Positions 1 to 8,991 of a stretch of 64,000 nucleotides of DNA are shown one piece after another. Source of the DNA: Moritella sp. 5 (GTDB lineage Bacteria; Pseudomonadota; Gammaproteobacteria; Enterobacterales; Moritellaceae); NCBI RefSeq assembly GCF_018219455.1, contig NZ_CP056122.1:1178001-1242000 (forward strand), given 5' to 3'. Every line of letters starts with the position of its first letter. The first letter of the stretch is position 1. Made by a program: the position numbers and the translations under genes. The notes under the pieces were generated by a model. That model did not search any database, was not told the origin of the DNA, and worked only from the letters and a program-made list of their open reading frames with translations.

Positions 1-62
1 CTGCGTAACCCCGCGGTATAGCCCGCAATACCACCGCCAATAATGATGCTATCAAACTTCAT
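1..62 (-). CDS. glpB: Anaerobic glycerol-3-phosphate dehydrogenase subunit B, N-terminal fragment
   Basis: Only the first 20 codons are in the window; the gene runs off the left edge. The visible residues contain a dinucleotide-binding start (IIIGGGIAGYTAG), typical of the flavin-binding GlpB subunit. The ATG at 62 overlaps the end of glpA by 11 bases, the usual translational coupling in glpABC operons. GlpB works with GlpA and the membrane iron-sulfur subunit GlpC to pass electrons from glycerol-3-phosphate to quinones. The call rests on the short N-terminus plus its position after glpA. Confidence 0.8.
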   Translation of the reverse strand, partial: MKFDSIIIGGGIAGYTAGLR

Positions 63-1695
63 AATATTCCTTATCTTCTTGTTTTTCGCCTAGCTTGTTA
101 ATGTCTGTTGCGCCGAAAAGTCCTTCATACAGCCAATAGGTAAACTCGGCTTCTCGTAGTGCATCACCAAATAAAACCGGCTTAATGCCTTTCCAGCGTT
201 CTTCAAAAAACTGCATTAATAATTTACTTGATTCATGACCGCTACAGTTGGCAAAATCACAAAATAGGCTGGAAGCACGATAGGTACACAGTTCACCCTG
301 ACACGACCCCATCCCGAGGCGGGTACGTCTTCTTAAATCGACTAAGTTGGTGACATCGAGTTGTTTGATGGCGTATTCAATCTCACCAACAGACACCATT
401 TCACACTCACAGACAATGGATTTACCTTTGGTGCTTTGGTCAAATGTGGCAACTGCATTTTCACCGTGACGGTGAGTGGCTGCTTTGGTTGTGAAGACTG
501 TTTTTTGAGGTTTACTCTTTTTATTAACAACAGAACCGGGTAGTGACTGTAAATGGGTTGTACAACCGCTGGTATTTCCTAGTTTGCTGGCAATAAGATC
601 GGTGGTCATTTCAGCCATTAAGCGACTGGTCATTAACTTACCACCAAGAATACTGTTAAATCCGGCTAAACCATCGCGTTGTTCATGATCTAATAATACG
701 ATACCGCGACTGATGCTTCGGCCATCACCCCCCCCCACATCAACGAGAGGACGAACACCAGCATAAGCCCGTAAAACTCGGGTTTGTGCGAGTATTGGTG
801 CCAGTTTTGCTCCTTCTTCAATTAAGATATTAACTTCTCTCTCACTGGTTTTGAGGGCGTCGATATCTTTGTAATCAATTTCTTCGGAAGTGGTGCCAAT
901 TAACGAAATTGAATCACCGGGCACTAAAATATCGGCATCGGCAGGTTTACGGCAACGGTTGATAACTAGATCATTAATACGGTGTTCGAATACTAATAAC
1001 GATCCTTTAGCCGGTAACATTTGCACGTTTAGTTCTGCGTAGTGGCAAATGTTTTTACCCCAAATTCCCGCAGCATTGACAACTTCTTGGGCGTATACTT
1101 CAAACCGTTCATTGGTACGAGTATTAATACATTTTGCGCCAATGATCCGATCGCCAATACGGATTAAGGATTTTACCATCGAATAGGTAAGCAGTTTTGC
1201 ACCATGGATTTTTGCATCTAATACATTCGATGCACATAAACGGAATGGGTCAAGGGTGCCATCAGGGACTTTGACTGCGCCGAGTAGACTTCGGTTTACA
1301 TTCGGTTCAAGGTCGATAGCTTGTTGTGGGGTGAGTCTTTGTGTGTCGATACCAGCGCTACTGCATGCGTCAATGAAGGTAAGTTGAAAATCTAGATCAT
1401 CTTCTGGTAAGGTAATAAATAACCCGCTAGAGTCTTCGATACAGTGACTAGCGATAGCTTTGAGGATCTTGTTTTCTTGAATACATTCTCGTGCTGACTC
1501 GCTGTCTGTGACTGCATAACGCGCGCCGGAATGTAATAAACCATGATTACGGCCTGTTGTACCTGAGGCGATATCACCTTTATCAAGCAATATGCATGTT
1601 ATGCCACGTAATGCGCAATCGCGCATAATACTGGTGCCAGTCGCGCCACCACCAATGATCAATACTTCGGTATTGAAACGGGTTATCTTTCCCAT
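52..1695 (-). CDS. glpA: Anaerobic glycerol-3-phosphate dehydrogenase subunit A
   Basis: Large catalytic subunit that oxidises sn-glycerol-3-phosphate to dihydroxyacetone phosphate on the cytoplasmic side of the inner membrane. At 547 residues it matches the family length. An FAD-binding GGGATG motif lies at residues 15-20, a DAO-type oxidoreductase fold follows, and a C-terminal BFD-like [2Fe-2S] domain shows a CEC pair and a later CxxxxC pair. The next gene, glpB, overlaps its end, and a GlpR-like inverted repeat lies upstream. One oddity is a run of nine C (728-736, nine G in the coding strand) encoding Gly-Gly-Gly near residue 320, a possible slippage site. Confidence 0.93.
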   Translation of the reverse strand: MGKITRFNTEVLIIGGGATGTSIMRDCALRGITCILLDKGDIASGTTGRNHGLLHSGARYAVTDSESARECIQENKILKAIASHCIEDSSGLFITLPEDDLDFQLTFIDACSSAGIDTQRLTPQQAIDLEPNVNRSLLGAVKVPDGTLDPFRLCASNVLDAKIHGAKLLTYSMVKSLIRIGDRIIGAKCINTRTNERFEVYAQEVVNAAGIWGKNICHYAELNVQMLPAKGSLLVFEHRINDLVINRCRKPADADILVPGDSISLIGTTSEEIDYKDIDALKTSEREVNILIEEGAKLAPILAQTRVLRAYAGVRPLVDVGGGDGRSISRGIVLLDHEQRDGLAGFNSILGGKLMTSRLMAEMTTDLIASKLGNTSGCTTHLQSLPGSVVNKKSKPQKTVFTTKAATHRHGENAVATFDQSTKGKSIVCECEMVSVGEIEYAIKQLDVTNLVDLRRRTRLGMGSCQGELCTYRASSLFCDFANCSGHESSKLLMQFFEERWKGIKPVLFGDALREAEFTYWLYEGLFGATDINKLGEKQEDKEYYEV

Positions 1696-1774
1696 GATTC
1701 ATCCATATATTCATGTCAATTAACTATTTATAAGTATGACTAATATAATTGTTGATGAATTGATCTTAATCATC

Positions 1775-1814
1775 AATGTTCGAATGAATGGTTTAAGGTT
1801 CTTATTCGAACATT
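1775..1814 (-). promoter_or_regulatory. GlpR-like operator pair upstream of glpA
   Basis: AATGTTCGAAT at 1775-1785 and its exact reverse complement at 1804-1814 flank an 18-base spacer. The ATGTTCG half-site matches what is known of GlpR operators in enterobacteria. It lies about 80-120 bases before the glpA start, a plausible promoter-proximal place. Binding by GlpR is inferred; no glpR gene is in the window. Confidence 0.55.
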
Positions 1815-1863
1815 TATACGTAAAGCTGTTCTATTACGACTAATGCCCTGTTATTGTCAGGTT

Positions 1864-2793
1864 TTAAAATTGATTAAAGTGTTGGCAAATAAAATCAATT
1901 AATACTTTTAATCTAGCGGGTTGATAACGATTGCGATGATACAGCAGAAACAGCGGTACATTCGGTGAGTGCCATTGTTCTTCATGCGATGCTGATATTA
2001 AAGCAGGGGCTAAGGTATTTTCCTTAATTTCAGTGTCGCAATACAGCTTGGGTAATCGCACAATACCATTACCATTCTTAGCGGCGTTAATTAATGCACG
2101 ACCACTCTTACAACTAAAGTTACCCTTCGCGTGTATCTCTACTTCGTGTATTGGCGCATTATTGTGTTGACGTGATTTTTGATGGAAGCGCCAGCGCTTG
2201 ATACTACCGGTTAAGCAGTTATGTTGTTCTAAATTTTTTGGATGAGTTATAACTGTGTGCTTGGCAAGGTAATCAGGACTGGCTAATACCTGCACTTTAA
2301 TGTCTGTGAGCTTTCTAGCGACCAAGCCTGAATCTTCTAACTCCCCCATGCGCACGACCAAATCAAAAGCTTCTGCAATCAAATCTACACGAGGGCTACT
2401 AAAGTCGAGCTCAACTTCAATATCGGGGTACTGTAAATTAAACTCGCTGATAATGTTCGTTAAGATATCCTCGCCAATCACTCCGCCAACACAGTTAATA
2501 CAAATGCTGCCTTTTAATTGTTCTGTATCATCTTTGGCTGCGATCACGGCTTGGTTAATCGTTTGCAGCGAGTTAAGGCATTGCTGGAAGAATTGTTCGC
2601 CAACAGGAGTAAGGCGCTGTGCTCGAGTTGTGCGAATAATCAATTGCACACCTAACTGTTGCTCTAGCTGTGCGAGTTGACGGGATACATGGGCGCGAGA
2701 TGACTGTAGAACTTCAGCGGCTTTGGTAAAGCTTCCTTGTTCAGCAATAGTTACAAAAGCGCGGATGTCGGCAAGAGAAGAATTACTTTGCAT
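1864..2793 (-). CDS. LysR-family transcriptional regulator
   Basis: 309 residues, standard LysR length. The N-terminal winged helix-turn-helix occupies about residues 8-65 (SFTKAAEVLQSSRAHVSRQL is the recognition region), followed by a periplasmic-binding-like effector domain from about residue 90. It is transcribed away from a short-chain dehydrogenase gene, so that gene is its likely target. The spacer holds a perfect 9+2+9 palindrome just upstream of this gene that could be its operator. The effector is unknown. Confidence 0.9.
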   Translation of the reverse strand: MQSNSSLADIRAFVTIAEQGSFTKAAEVLQSSRAHVSRQLAQLEQQLGVQLIIRTTRAQRLTPVGEQFFQQCLNSLQTINQAVIAAKDDTEQLKGSICINCVGGVIGEDILTNIISEFNLQYPDIEVELDFSSPRVDLIAEAFDLVVRMGELEDSGLVARKLTDIKVQVLASPDYLAKHTVITHPKNLEQHNCLTGSIKRWRFHQKSRQHNNAPIHEVEIHAKGNFSCKSGRALINAAKNGNGIVRLPKLYCDTEIKENTLAPALISASHEEQWHSPNVPLFLLYHRNRYQPARLKVLIDFICQHFNQF

Positions 2794-2816
2794 GCTATGC
2801 CTGTATTGATTAAGTG

Positions 2817-2836
2817 AATAAAAGTAAACTTTTATT
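2817..2836. promoter_or_regulatory. Palindrome between the LysR gene and the dehydrogenase
   Basis: AATAAAAGT, two bases, then ACTTTTATT: a perfect 9-bp inverted repeat 24 bases upstream of the LysR start. Its position in a divergent intergenic region fits an autoregulatory LysR operator. AT-rich composition makes chance occurrence possible. Confidence 0.35.
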
Positions 2837-2992
2837 ATTGTAGCTTAATACGTAACAGTTATGTTCTTTATTGTGTATATATCAACAATAATCATATCTA
2901 TATACTCTCTTTCATCCACTTAGAAGCGCTTAGATCTAACATTGAGAGATACGTTTTTGGGTATGAATATAATCAAAAATAGAGAGTATATG

Positions 2993-3712
2993 ATGAAAAA
3001 GTTAGTCGTGATCACAGGTGCAAGTTCAGGTATTGGTGAAGCTACAGCGAAGCGTTTAAGCGCCGCTGGTCACCCGTTATTATTAGTTGCTCGTCGTGTT
3101 GAAAAACTAGAAGCGCTAGATTTACCAAACTGTTTATGTGAAAAAGTAGACTTAACTGTTCACGCCGAATTCCACGCTGCACTTGCTAAAGCAGAAGCGT
3201 TATACGGTCCAACAGATCTATTGATTAACAATGCTGGCATGATGTTATTAGGTCAAATCGATACCCAACCAGCTGAAGAATTCAAAACCATGTTCGATAT
3301 TAATGTGATTGCATTATTAAACGGCATGCAAGCAGTACTTGCGCCAATGAAAGCCCGTAACACTGGTACTATTATTAACATTAGTTCAGTTGCTGGTCGT
3401 AAAACATTCGGTGCGCATGCCGCTTATTGTGGTACTAAATTTGCGGTACACGCTATTACTGAAAATGTTCGTGAAGAAGTGGCAACATCTGATGTGCGTG
3501 TAATTACTATCGCTCCAGGTGCTGTTGAAACTGAATTGTTATCACATACAACTTCAGAAGACATTAAAGCAGGCTACGAAGAGTGGAAATCAACAATGGG
3601 TAATATTCTTGCCCCTGATGATGTTGCACGTTCAATTGAATTTGCTTATGCACAACCACAAGACGTATGTATCCGTGAAATCGTATTAGCAAGCACACGT
3701 CAAGAACCTTAA
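2993..3712 (+). CDS. Short-chain dehydrogenase/reductase (classical SDR)
   Basis: NAD(P)-dependent oxidoreductase of 239 residues, usual classical-SDR length. TGASSGIG at residues 8-15 is the cofactor-binding glycine motif, NNAG follows near residue 80, and YCGTK is the catalytic YxxxK. The reading frame extends upstream to a TTG at 2942, but family alignment and the AGAGAG ribosome site at 2981-2986 favour the ATG at 2993 (another ATG lies at 2990). It is divergent from a LysR regulator. A hairpin terminator follows. The substrate cannot be told from sequence; YdfG-like hydroxy-acid dehydrogenases are the nearest group I recognise. Confidence 0.9.
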   Translation: MKKLVVITGASSGIGEATAKRLSAAGHPLLLVARRVEKLEALDLPNCLCEKVDLTVHAEFHAALAKAEALYGPTDLLINNAGMMLLGQIDTQPAEEFKTMFDINVIALLNGMQAVLAPMKARNTGTIINISSVAGRKTFGAHAAYCGTKFAVHAITENVREEVATSDVRVITIAPGAVETELLSHTTSEDIKAGYEEWKSTMGNILAPDDVARSIEFAYAQPQDVCIREIVLASTRQEP

Positions 3713-3758
3713 TAAACACCTATTATCGCTATTTGTTTGAGTGGTGCTAGATTTTAAA

Positions 3759-3804
3759 AGTGCGAATAACCCGTTTCACAACGAATAAATGGATTATTCG
3801 CACT
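3759..3804 (+). terminator. Hairpin after the dehydrogenase gene
   Basis: AGTGCGAATAA at 3759-3769 pairs perfectly with TTATTCGCACT at 3794-3804 (11-bp stem, 24-base loop). The T-tract after it is poor, so termination efficiency is uncertain. Confidence 0.45.
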
Positions 3805-4398
3805 TATTTCATGCTTGGTGATGACCTTGTTTAGCTAAGATGAAAGGAACAGTACAATTGGTATAAACTTTACATTATCCTGACCGATCAACATTAAATC
3901 GATACTCTGCAATCTCATCATACGCTTCCCGCTCACTTTTCGTGTTTAAGACCTATAGTTAATACTGACTTAACTGACGTATCGGCTGTGTTAGTCATTA
4001 CCATTGTTCTATTGTGTGAGCTATGCAACAGAATATTGCTGATGCTCATCGGAGGAGAGTCACAGATCTTATCAACCATTTAACACGGACGATAAGATTG
4101 TCATTGTAATCGAGAGGGCTAGATAAGGCTTGGCTTGTCAGTATTGTTACATTTATACATGTTTAAATTAATTCTATATACGAACGACGTTAAAAGTGAC
4201 TTTAATACTTGAGAGGGCTTATGAACAGGGTGATTACCTACGGTGCCGATATAAAACCATCATGTTAAATTGTTGTTAACCTTTAAAGCATATTACTTGC
4301 CATTATTGAATTAAATATGGATAAAAGCCTTAATGTGAATATCCATAAAGTATTATTCACCTTAAATAACCACTATCGTGTTAATTAAGTGTTAAATC

Positions 4399-4414
4399 TG
4401 TGATCGCGGTCAAA
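4399..4414 (+). promoter_or_regulatory. CRP-like site upstream of the aap operon
   Basis: TGTGA, six bases, TCAAA matches the TGTGA-N6-TCACA consensus at 8 of 10 positions. It lies about 50 bases upstream of a TATAAA box and 166 bases before the binding-protein start codon. This suggests catabolite control of amino-acid uptake; CRP binding is inferred. Confidence 0.45.
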
Positions 4415-4579
4415 TAGTTGTTAATGCTTTTGTTAATCGATTGTTACCTCGTAGATGTTGTATAAAAATTCCCTTATGATTATTTTGTGTTCCCGAATCA
4501 AAGAAAATAACACTTTCAAGTGGCGATTAGCTTCTTCAGACTGATATTTACAATAATAAAAATAGACAAGGAAATTAAT

Positions 4580-5593
4580 ATGAAGGTTACAAAAATAGCT
4601 TTAATACTAGGTCTAGCATCAACATTACCGAATTTAGTTAATGCTGCTACATTAGATAAGGTGATGAAAAAAGGCGTATTGAACTGTGGTGTATCGACAG
4701 GGATTCCAGGCTTTTCAGCGACTGATTCAAAAGGTGTTTGGAAAGGTATCGATGTTGACTTTTGTCGTTCAGTTGCCGCCGCCGTATTAGGTGATGCATC
4801 GAAAGTGAAATTTATTCCACTGACTGCGAAAGAGCGTTTCACTGCATTACAAAGTGGTGAAATTGATGTGTTAGCACGTTCATCGACTTGGACTGCAACG
4901 CGTGATACTTCACTTGGCTTAAACTTTGCGGGGGTTAACTATTATGATGGTCAAGGTTTCTTAGTTAAAAAAGAACTTGGTGTAACATCTGCGAAACAAC
5001 TCGACGGAGCATCTTTTTGTATCCAAGCCGGTACAACAACTGAACTTAACCTAACCGATTATTTCAAATCAAACAACATGGAATATAAAGCCGTTACATT
5101 TGATACATCAGGTCAAACAATTGATGCATTCAAAAAAGGCCGTTGTGACGCAGTTACATCTGACGCCTCTCAGTTATACGGTTTAAAAATCAAATTAGAC
5201 AATCCTAAATCAGCAGTCGTATTACCAGAGATCATTTCTAAAGAACCTTTAGGCCCTGTTGTTCGCCAGGGTGATGATGAATGGTTTAACGTCGTGCGCT
5301 GGACCATGTTTGCAACACTAGAAGCAGAAGAACTAGGTGTAACAGCAAGCAATGTTGATAAGCAATTAAAATCAGCTAATCCATCTGTGAAACGCCTATT
5401 AGGTGTATCAGGTAAAGCGGGTGAAAACTTAGGGCTTAAAGCAGATTGGGCTTATCAAATTGTTAAGCAAGTTGGTAACTATGAAGAAATGTTCGAGAAT
5501 AATGTAGGTAAAAATTCACCTCTTAACATTGATCGCGGCATCAATAATTTATGGAATAAAGGCGGTTTAATGTACGCAATGCCAATTCGATAA
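4580..5593 (+). CDS. aapJ: General L-amino acid ABC transporter, periplasmic binding protein
   Basis: 337 residues with a signal peptide of about 22 residues ending VNA-A. The mature part begins LDKVMKKGVLNCGV and is a solute-binding family 3 protein of the AapJ/BztA group, which binds polar and general L-amino acids and delivers them to the AapQM permease. The ATG at 4580 is preferred to an upstream in-frame start because the signal peptide begins there and AAGGA precedes it. First gene of a four-gene transporter operon. A terminator-like hairpin follows it, which would allow more binding protein than permease. Confidence 0.9.
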   Translation: MKVTKIALILGLASTLPNLVNAATLDKVMKKGVLNCGVSTGIPGFSATDSKGVWKGIDVDFCRSVAAAVLGDASKVKFIPLTAKERFTALQSGEIDVLARSSTWTATRDTSLGLNFAGVNYYDGQGFLVKKELGVTSAKQLDGASFCIQAGTTTELNLTDYFKSNNMEYKAVTFDTSGQTIDAFKKGRCDAVTSDASQLYGLKIKLDNPKSAVVLPEIISKEPLGPVVRQGDDEWFNVVRWTMFATLEAEELGVTASNVDKQLKSANPSVKRLLGVSGKAGENLGLKADWAYQIVKQVGNYEEMFENNVGKNSPLNIDRGINNLWNKGGLMYAMPIR

Positions 5594-5657
5594 ATTAATA
5601 CCTTAGTCACTTCATCATCTTATCAGCACGCATATGCTGAAGTGACCTTGGTATATC

Positions 5658-5677
5658 GGGGGCCTGGCCCCCTTTTT
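5658..5677 (+). terminator. Intercistronic terminator/attenuator between aapJ and aapQ
   Basis: GGGGG, loop CCTGG, CCCCC (5658-5672) followed by five T is a classic intrinsic terminator shape. It lies only 17 bases before the aapQ start, so partial read-through must supply the downstream genes. Such spacing is common after binding-protein genes of ABC transporters. Confidence 0.7.
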
Positions 5678-5694
5678 AAAAGGTTTATTTTGTT

Positions 5695-6879
5695 ATGAAT
5701 AATTCAAAGCTCGCCCCGACCTCCAATGGTTTATTTAACAGCCCCAAAAATCGCGCGATTATTTTCCAAGTTATTTCTTTGGCTGTTGTGATTTTATGCA
5801 TTTTTTACTTCGTTAACAACATGTTTGATAATGTAGCAAAAAGGGGTATTACCACAGGTTTTTCGTTCTTAAGTGAAACAGCTGGTTTTGGTATCAGTCA
5901 ATCGCTTATTCACTATGATGATACAACCTCGACTTTTTTAGATGTATTTATTGTTGGTTTATTAAATACAATCCTAGTGGGTGTTATTGGTATTGTTTTA
6001 GCTTCAATTATTGGCTTAATGGTTGGTATTGGTCGTCTATCATCAAACTATTTAATTGCTAAACTGTCGTTGGTTTACATTGAAACATTCCGTAATATTC
6101 CTATCTTATTACAGATATTGTTTTGGTATAACGTGGTACTTGCTACGCTACCAAGTCCGCGTCAAAGTATTTCTTATTTCGACTCTATTTTTATCAATAA
6201 TCGTGGTTTGATTATTCCAGACCCTATTTTCGAATCTGGTAGTTTCTCTATATTAGTGGCGTTTGTACTTGCTTGTATCAGTGTCGTATTTTTGTCTAAA
6301 TGGGCGAATAAGCGACATGATTTAACGGGTGAAGAATTTCCTGTTATTAAGGTCAGCATTAGCATGTTGATCGGTGCGCCATTGTTAATGTTTTTCCTTG
6401 CTGGACAACCAATCAGCGCTGAATATCCGGCATTGAAAGGCTTTAACTTTAAAGGTGGTGTCACGATTATTCCGGAGTTACTGGCGCTGATTTTTGCGTT
6501 AAGTATCTATACTGCTACTTATATTGCAGAAGCAGTGCGTGCGGGGATTGAATCTGTACCCCAAGGGCAAAAAGAAGCAGCCAAATCGTTGGGTTTAAAA
6601 GAGTATGTGATCTTACGTAAAGTTATTTTACCGCAAGCATTACGCGTGATCATTCCCCCTGTTATTAATCAATATCTTAACCTAGTGAAAAACTCATCAC
6701 TGGCAACTGCAATTGGTTATCCGGAAATTGTTACCTTGTTCTCGGGGACGACGCTTAACCAAGTTGGGCAGGCTATTGAGATCATTTTAATGACGATGGC
6801 CGTGTATCTTGTTTTCAGTATTGTTATATCACTGCTGTTGAATTGGGTTAATGCAAGAATGGAAATTAAAGGAAGATAA
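5695..6879 (+). CDS. aapQ: General L-amino acid ABC transporter permease AapQ
   Basis: 394-residue inner-membrane permease of the His/Glu/Gln/Arg family. Several hydrophobic segments are visible, with the first near residues 24-43. The conserved EAA-type cytoplasmic loop sits near residues 275-310 (AEAVRAGIESVPQGQKEAAK), where the ATPase docks. AapQ is longer than simple HisQ-type permeases because of an extended segment between the first membrane helices, and this one shows that. The stop is one base before the start of aapM. Confidence 0.9.
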   Translation: MNNSKLAPTSNGLFNSPKNRAIIFQVISLAVVILCIFYFVNNMFDNVAKRGITTGFSFLSETAGFGISQSLIHYDDTTSTFLDVFIVGLLNTILVGVIGIVLASIIGLMVGIGRLSSNYLIAKLSLVYIETFRNIPILLQILFWYNVVLATLPSPRQSISYFDSIFINNRGLIIPDPIFESGSFSILVAFVLACISVVFLSKWANKRHDLTGEEFPVIKVSISMLIGAPLLMFFLAGQPISAEYPALKGFNFKGGVTIIPELLALIFALSIYTATYIAEAVRAGIESVPQGQKEAAKSLGLKEYVILRKVILPQALRVIIPPVINQYLNLVKNSSLATAIGYPEIVTLFSGTTLNQVGQAIEIILMTMAVYLVFSIVISLLLNWVNARMEIKGR

Positions 6880-6880
6880 T

Positions 6881-7960
6881 ATGGCTGTTTATACGATGAA
6901 AGAGGCCAAACCTGCACCTTCAACCAGTAAGGGTGTTGTATTCTGGTTACGAGAGAATTTATTTTCTACTATTCCTAATACACTGTTAACACTGCTTGGC
7001 ATCTACTTTATCTATTCGACGATACCACCATTATTAGATTGGATGATCTTTGATGCGACTTGGAGTGGCACTAAAGAGGAAGTGGTAAAAGAAGGCGCTC
7101 GCTGGATATTTATCATTGAAAAATTCGATCAATTTATGTATGGGTTCTACCCTGAAGCCTTACATTGGCGTCCAAATCTGGTTGCGGTGTTGAGTTTAGC
7201 GCTTATATTTGGTGTGCCACGCATTGGTAATATTAAGATTAAACTTACGGCAATGCTATTGTACCCAATTGTATGCTTTATCTTGATCCGTGGTGGACTA
7301 GGACTTGAAGTGGTCAGTACTGAAAAGTGGGGCGGCTTAATGTTGACAATTTTGGTTGCTGCTGTCGGTATCATTGCATCATTCCCAATTGGTATTTTAT
7401 TGGCGCTAGGGCGTCAGTCAGACAACATGCCGATTGTTAAAACCTTATGTATTGGTTTTATCGAATTTATTCGTGGTGTGCCGCTCATTACTATTTTGTT
7501 TATGGCGTCGGTAGTACTGCCATTGTTCTTTAGCGATGGTATCGAGTTTGATAAGTTATTACGTGCGTTAATTGGTATCACACTGTTCCAAGCTGCTTAT
7601 ATTGCCGAAGTTATTCGTGGTGGTTTACAAGCTATTCCAAAAGGTCAATACGAAGCCAGTGAGTCATTAGGGTTAACCTATTGGCAAGGGATGATTTTGA
7701 TTATTCTGCCACAGGCGTTAAAGATCTCGATCCCGAACCTAGTGGGCTCTTTCATCTCACTGTTTAAAGATACAACGCTGGTACTTATTATTGGCTTATT
7801 CGATATTCTTGCAATGGTCACTCTGACTAATAGTGATACCAGTTGGCTTGGTTTTGAAATCGAAGGGTACGTATTTGTTACTATTATTTATTGGGTGTTT
7901 TGTTTCAGCATGTCGCAATACTCGCGCGTGATAGAGCGTAAATATAATACCGAGCATTAA
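6881..7960 (+). CDS. aapM: General L-amino acid ABC transporter permease AapM
   Basis: 359-residue second permease subunit. It has multiple membrane segments and an EAA loop (AEVIRGGLQAIPKGQYEASE). The start at 6881 follows an AAGGAAG ribosome site inside the end of aapQ, so translation is probably coupled; an in-frame extension to 6851 lacks support. It forms a heterodimer with AapQ in the inner membrane. Confidence 0.9.
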   Translation: MAVYTMKEAKPAPSTSKGVVFWLRENLFSTIPNTLLTLLGIYFIYSTIPPLLDWMIFDATWSGTKEEVVKEGARWIFIIEKFDQFMYGFYPEALHWRPNLVAVLSLALIFGVPRIGNIKIKLTAMLLYPIVCFILIRGGLGLEVVSTEKWGGLMLTILVAAVGIIASFPIGILLALGRQSDNMPIVKTLCIGFIEFIRGVPLITILFMASVVLPLFFSDGIEFDKLLRALIGITLFQAAYIAEVIRGGLQAIPKGQYEASESLGLTYWQGMILIILPQALKISIPNLVGSFISLFKDTTLVLIIGLFDILAMVTLTNSDTSWLGFEIEGYVFVTIIYWVFCFSMSQYSRVIERKYNTEH

Positions 7961-8026
7961 CAATCACCGTAAATTTTACAGTTTAAACTGACCATTTACG
8001 TAAGGTAATTGGTATAAGGAAGTATC

Positions 8027-8773
8027 ATGTCAGAACAAGAAAATATGATCAGCATGCAAGGCGTTAACAAATGGTATGGTGATTTTCACGTACTTAAAGA
8101 CATTAACTTAAATATTAAAAAAGGTGAGAAAGTGGTTATCTGTGGCCCGTCAGGCTCAGGTAAATCCACCACTATTCGTTGCCTGAACCACCTTGAGAAG
8201 TTTCAGGAAGGTAAAATTAATATTAACGGTACTGACTTGATTGATGATGTAAAGGTCGTACGTCATATCCGCTCGCAAGTCGGCATGGTATTCCAGCACT
8301 TTAATTTGTTCCCACATCTTTCAGTATTGGAAAACTTGTTATTAGCACCAACTTGGGTGCATAAGAAACCAAGGCATGAAGCGATTAAAACCGCGATGAA
8401 CTACCTTGAACGTGTGAAAATTGCCGACCAAGCGCATAAGTTTCCAAATCAGCTTTCTGGTGGCCAGCAACAACGTGTAGCGATCGCCCGCTGTCTGTGT
8501 ATCAACCCTGAGATCATGTTGTTTGACGAACCAACATCGGCACTGGATCCAGAAATGGTATCTGAAGTGTTAGATGTAATGGTCGAGCTAGCGGATGAAG
8601 GTATTACCATGATTTGTGTAACCCACGAAATGGGTTTTGCTAAGAAAGTGGCAGACCGCGTTATCTTTATGGATGCAGGGCAAATTATTGAAGAAAATGA
8701 ACCGCATGAGTTCTTCGATAATCCACAATCAGATCGTTTAAAAATGTTCTTAGATCAGATTTTATCGCACTAA
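8027..8773 (+). CDS. aapP: General L-amino acid ABC transporter ATP-binding protein
   Basis: 248-residue ABC ATPase of the GlnQ/HisP group. Walker A is GPSGSGKST at residues 40-48, the signature LSGGQQQR lies near residue 145, Walker [12 protein letters not shown] near 165, and the H-loop is CVTHEM. It powers the AapQM permease. Last gene of the operon; two hairpins follow it. Confidence 0.95.
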   Translation: MSEQENMISMQGVNKWYGDFHVLKDINLNIKKGEKVVICGPSGSGKSTTIRCLNHLEKFQEGKININGTDLIDDVKVVRHIRSQVGMVFQHFNLFPHLSVLENLLLAPTWVHKKPRHEAIKTAMNYLERVKIADQAHKFPNQLSGGQQQRVAIARCLCINPEIMLFDEPTSALDPEMVSEVLDVMVELADEGITMICVTHEMGFAKKVADRVIFMDAGQIIEENEPHEFFDNPQSDRLKMFLDQILSH

Positions 8774-8791
8774 GCTAGTAGCTACTACAAC

Positions 8792-8873
8792 AGTACCGAT
8801 TACTAACAGTCGGTACTATTAAGAAGCCTTACTCTGAATCCGTTGTCATAATGGGGTCGGGGTAAGGTTTTTT
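8792..8873 (+). terminator. Tandem hairpins ending the aap operon
   Basis: First hairpin: AGTACCGA 8792-8799 with TCGGTACT 8810-8817. Second: CCTTAC 8827-8832 with GTAAGG 8862-8867 followed by six T. The second has the better terminator shape, though its loop is long. Confidence 0.55.
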
Positions 8874-8991
8874 GATCTATCAACCCACTACTGACGATCA
8901 TTAATCATTCGGCACTATTGGAATTCAAGTCACAAAGAGTACCTATTAATGTATAATATAATTTATTCAATATTCTACATTAAGGAAAATT

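Larger units (their letters stand above)
3713..4579. other. Long intergenic region before the amino-acid transporter
   Basis: About 870 bases without a convincing gene. It holds a hairpin at 3759-3804 that probably ends the dehydrogenase transcript, and a CRP-like site at 4399-4414. A TATAAA box at 4461-4466 is a candidate -10 for the transporter operon. I see no conserved small ORF or RNA gene in the middle part. Confidence 0.5.

Noticed and set aside
4514-4579. N-terminal extension of the aapJ binding protein
   Set aside because: The signal peptide and ribosome site place the start at 4580.
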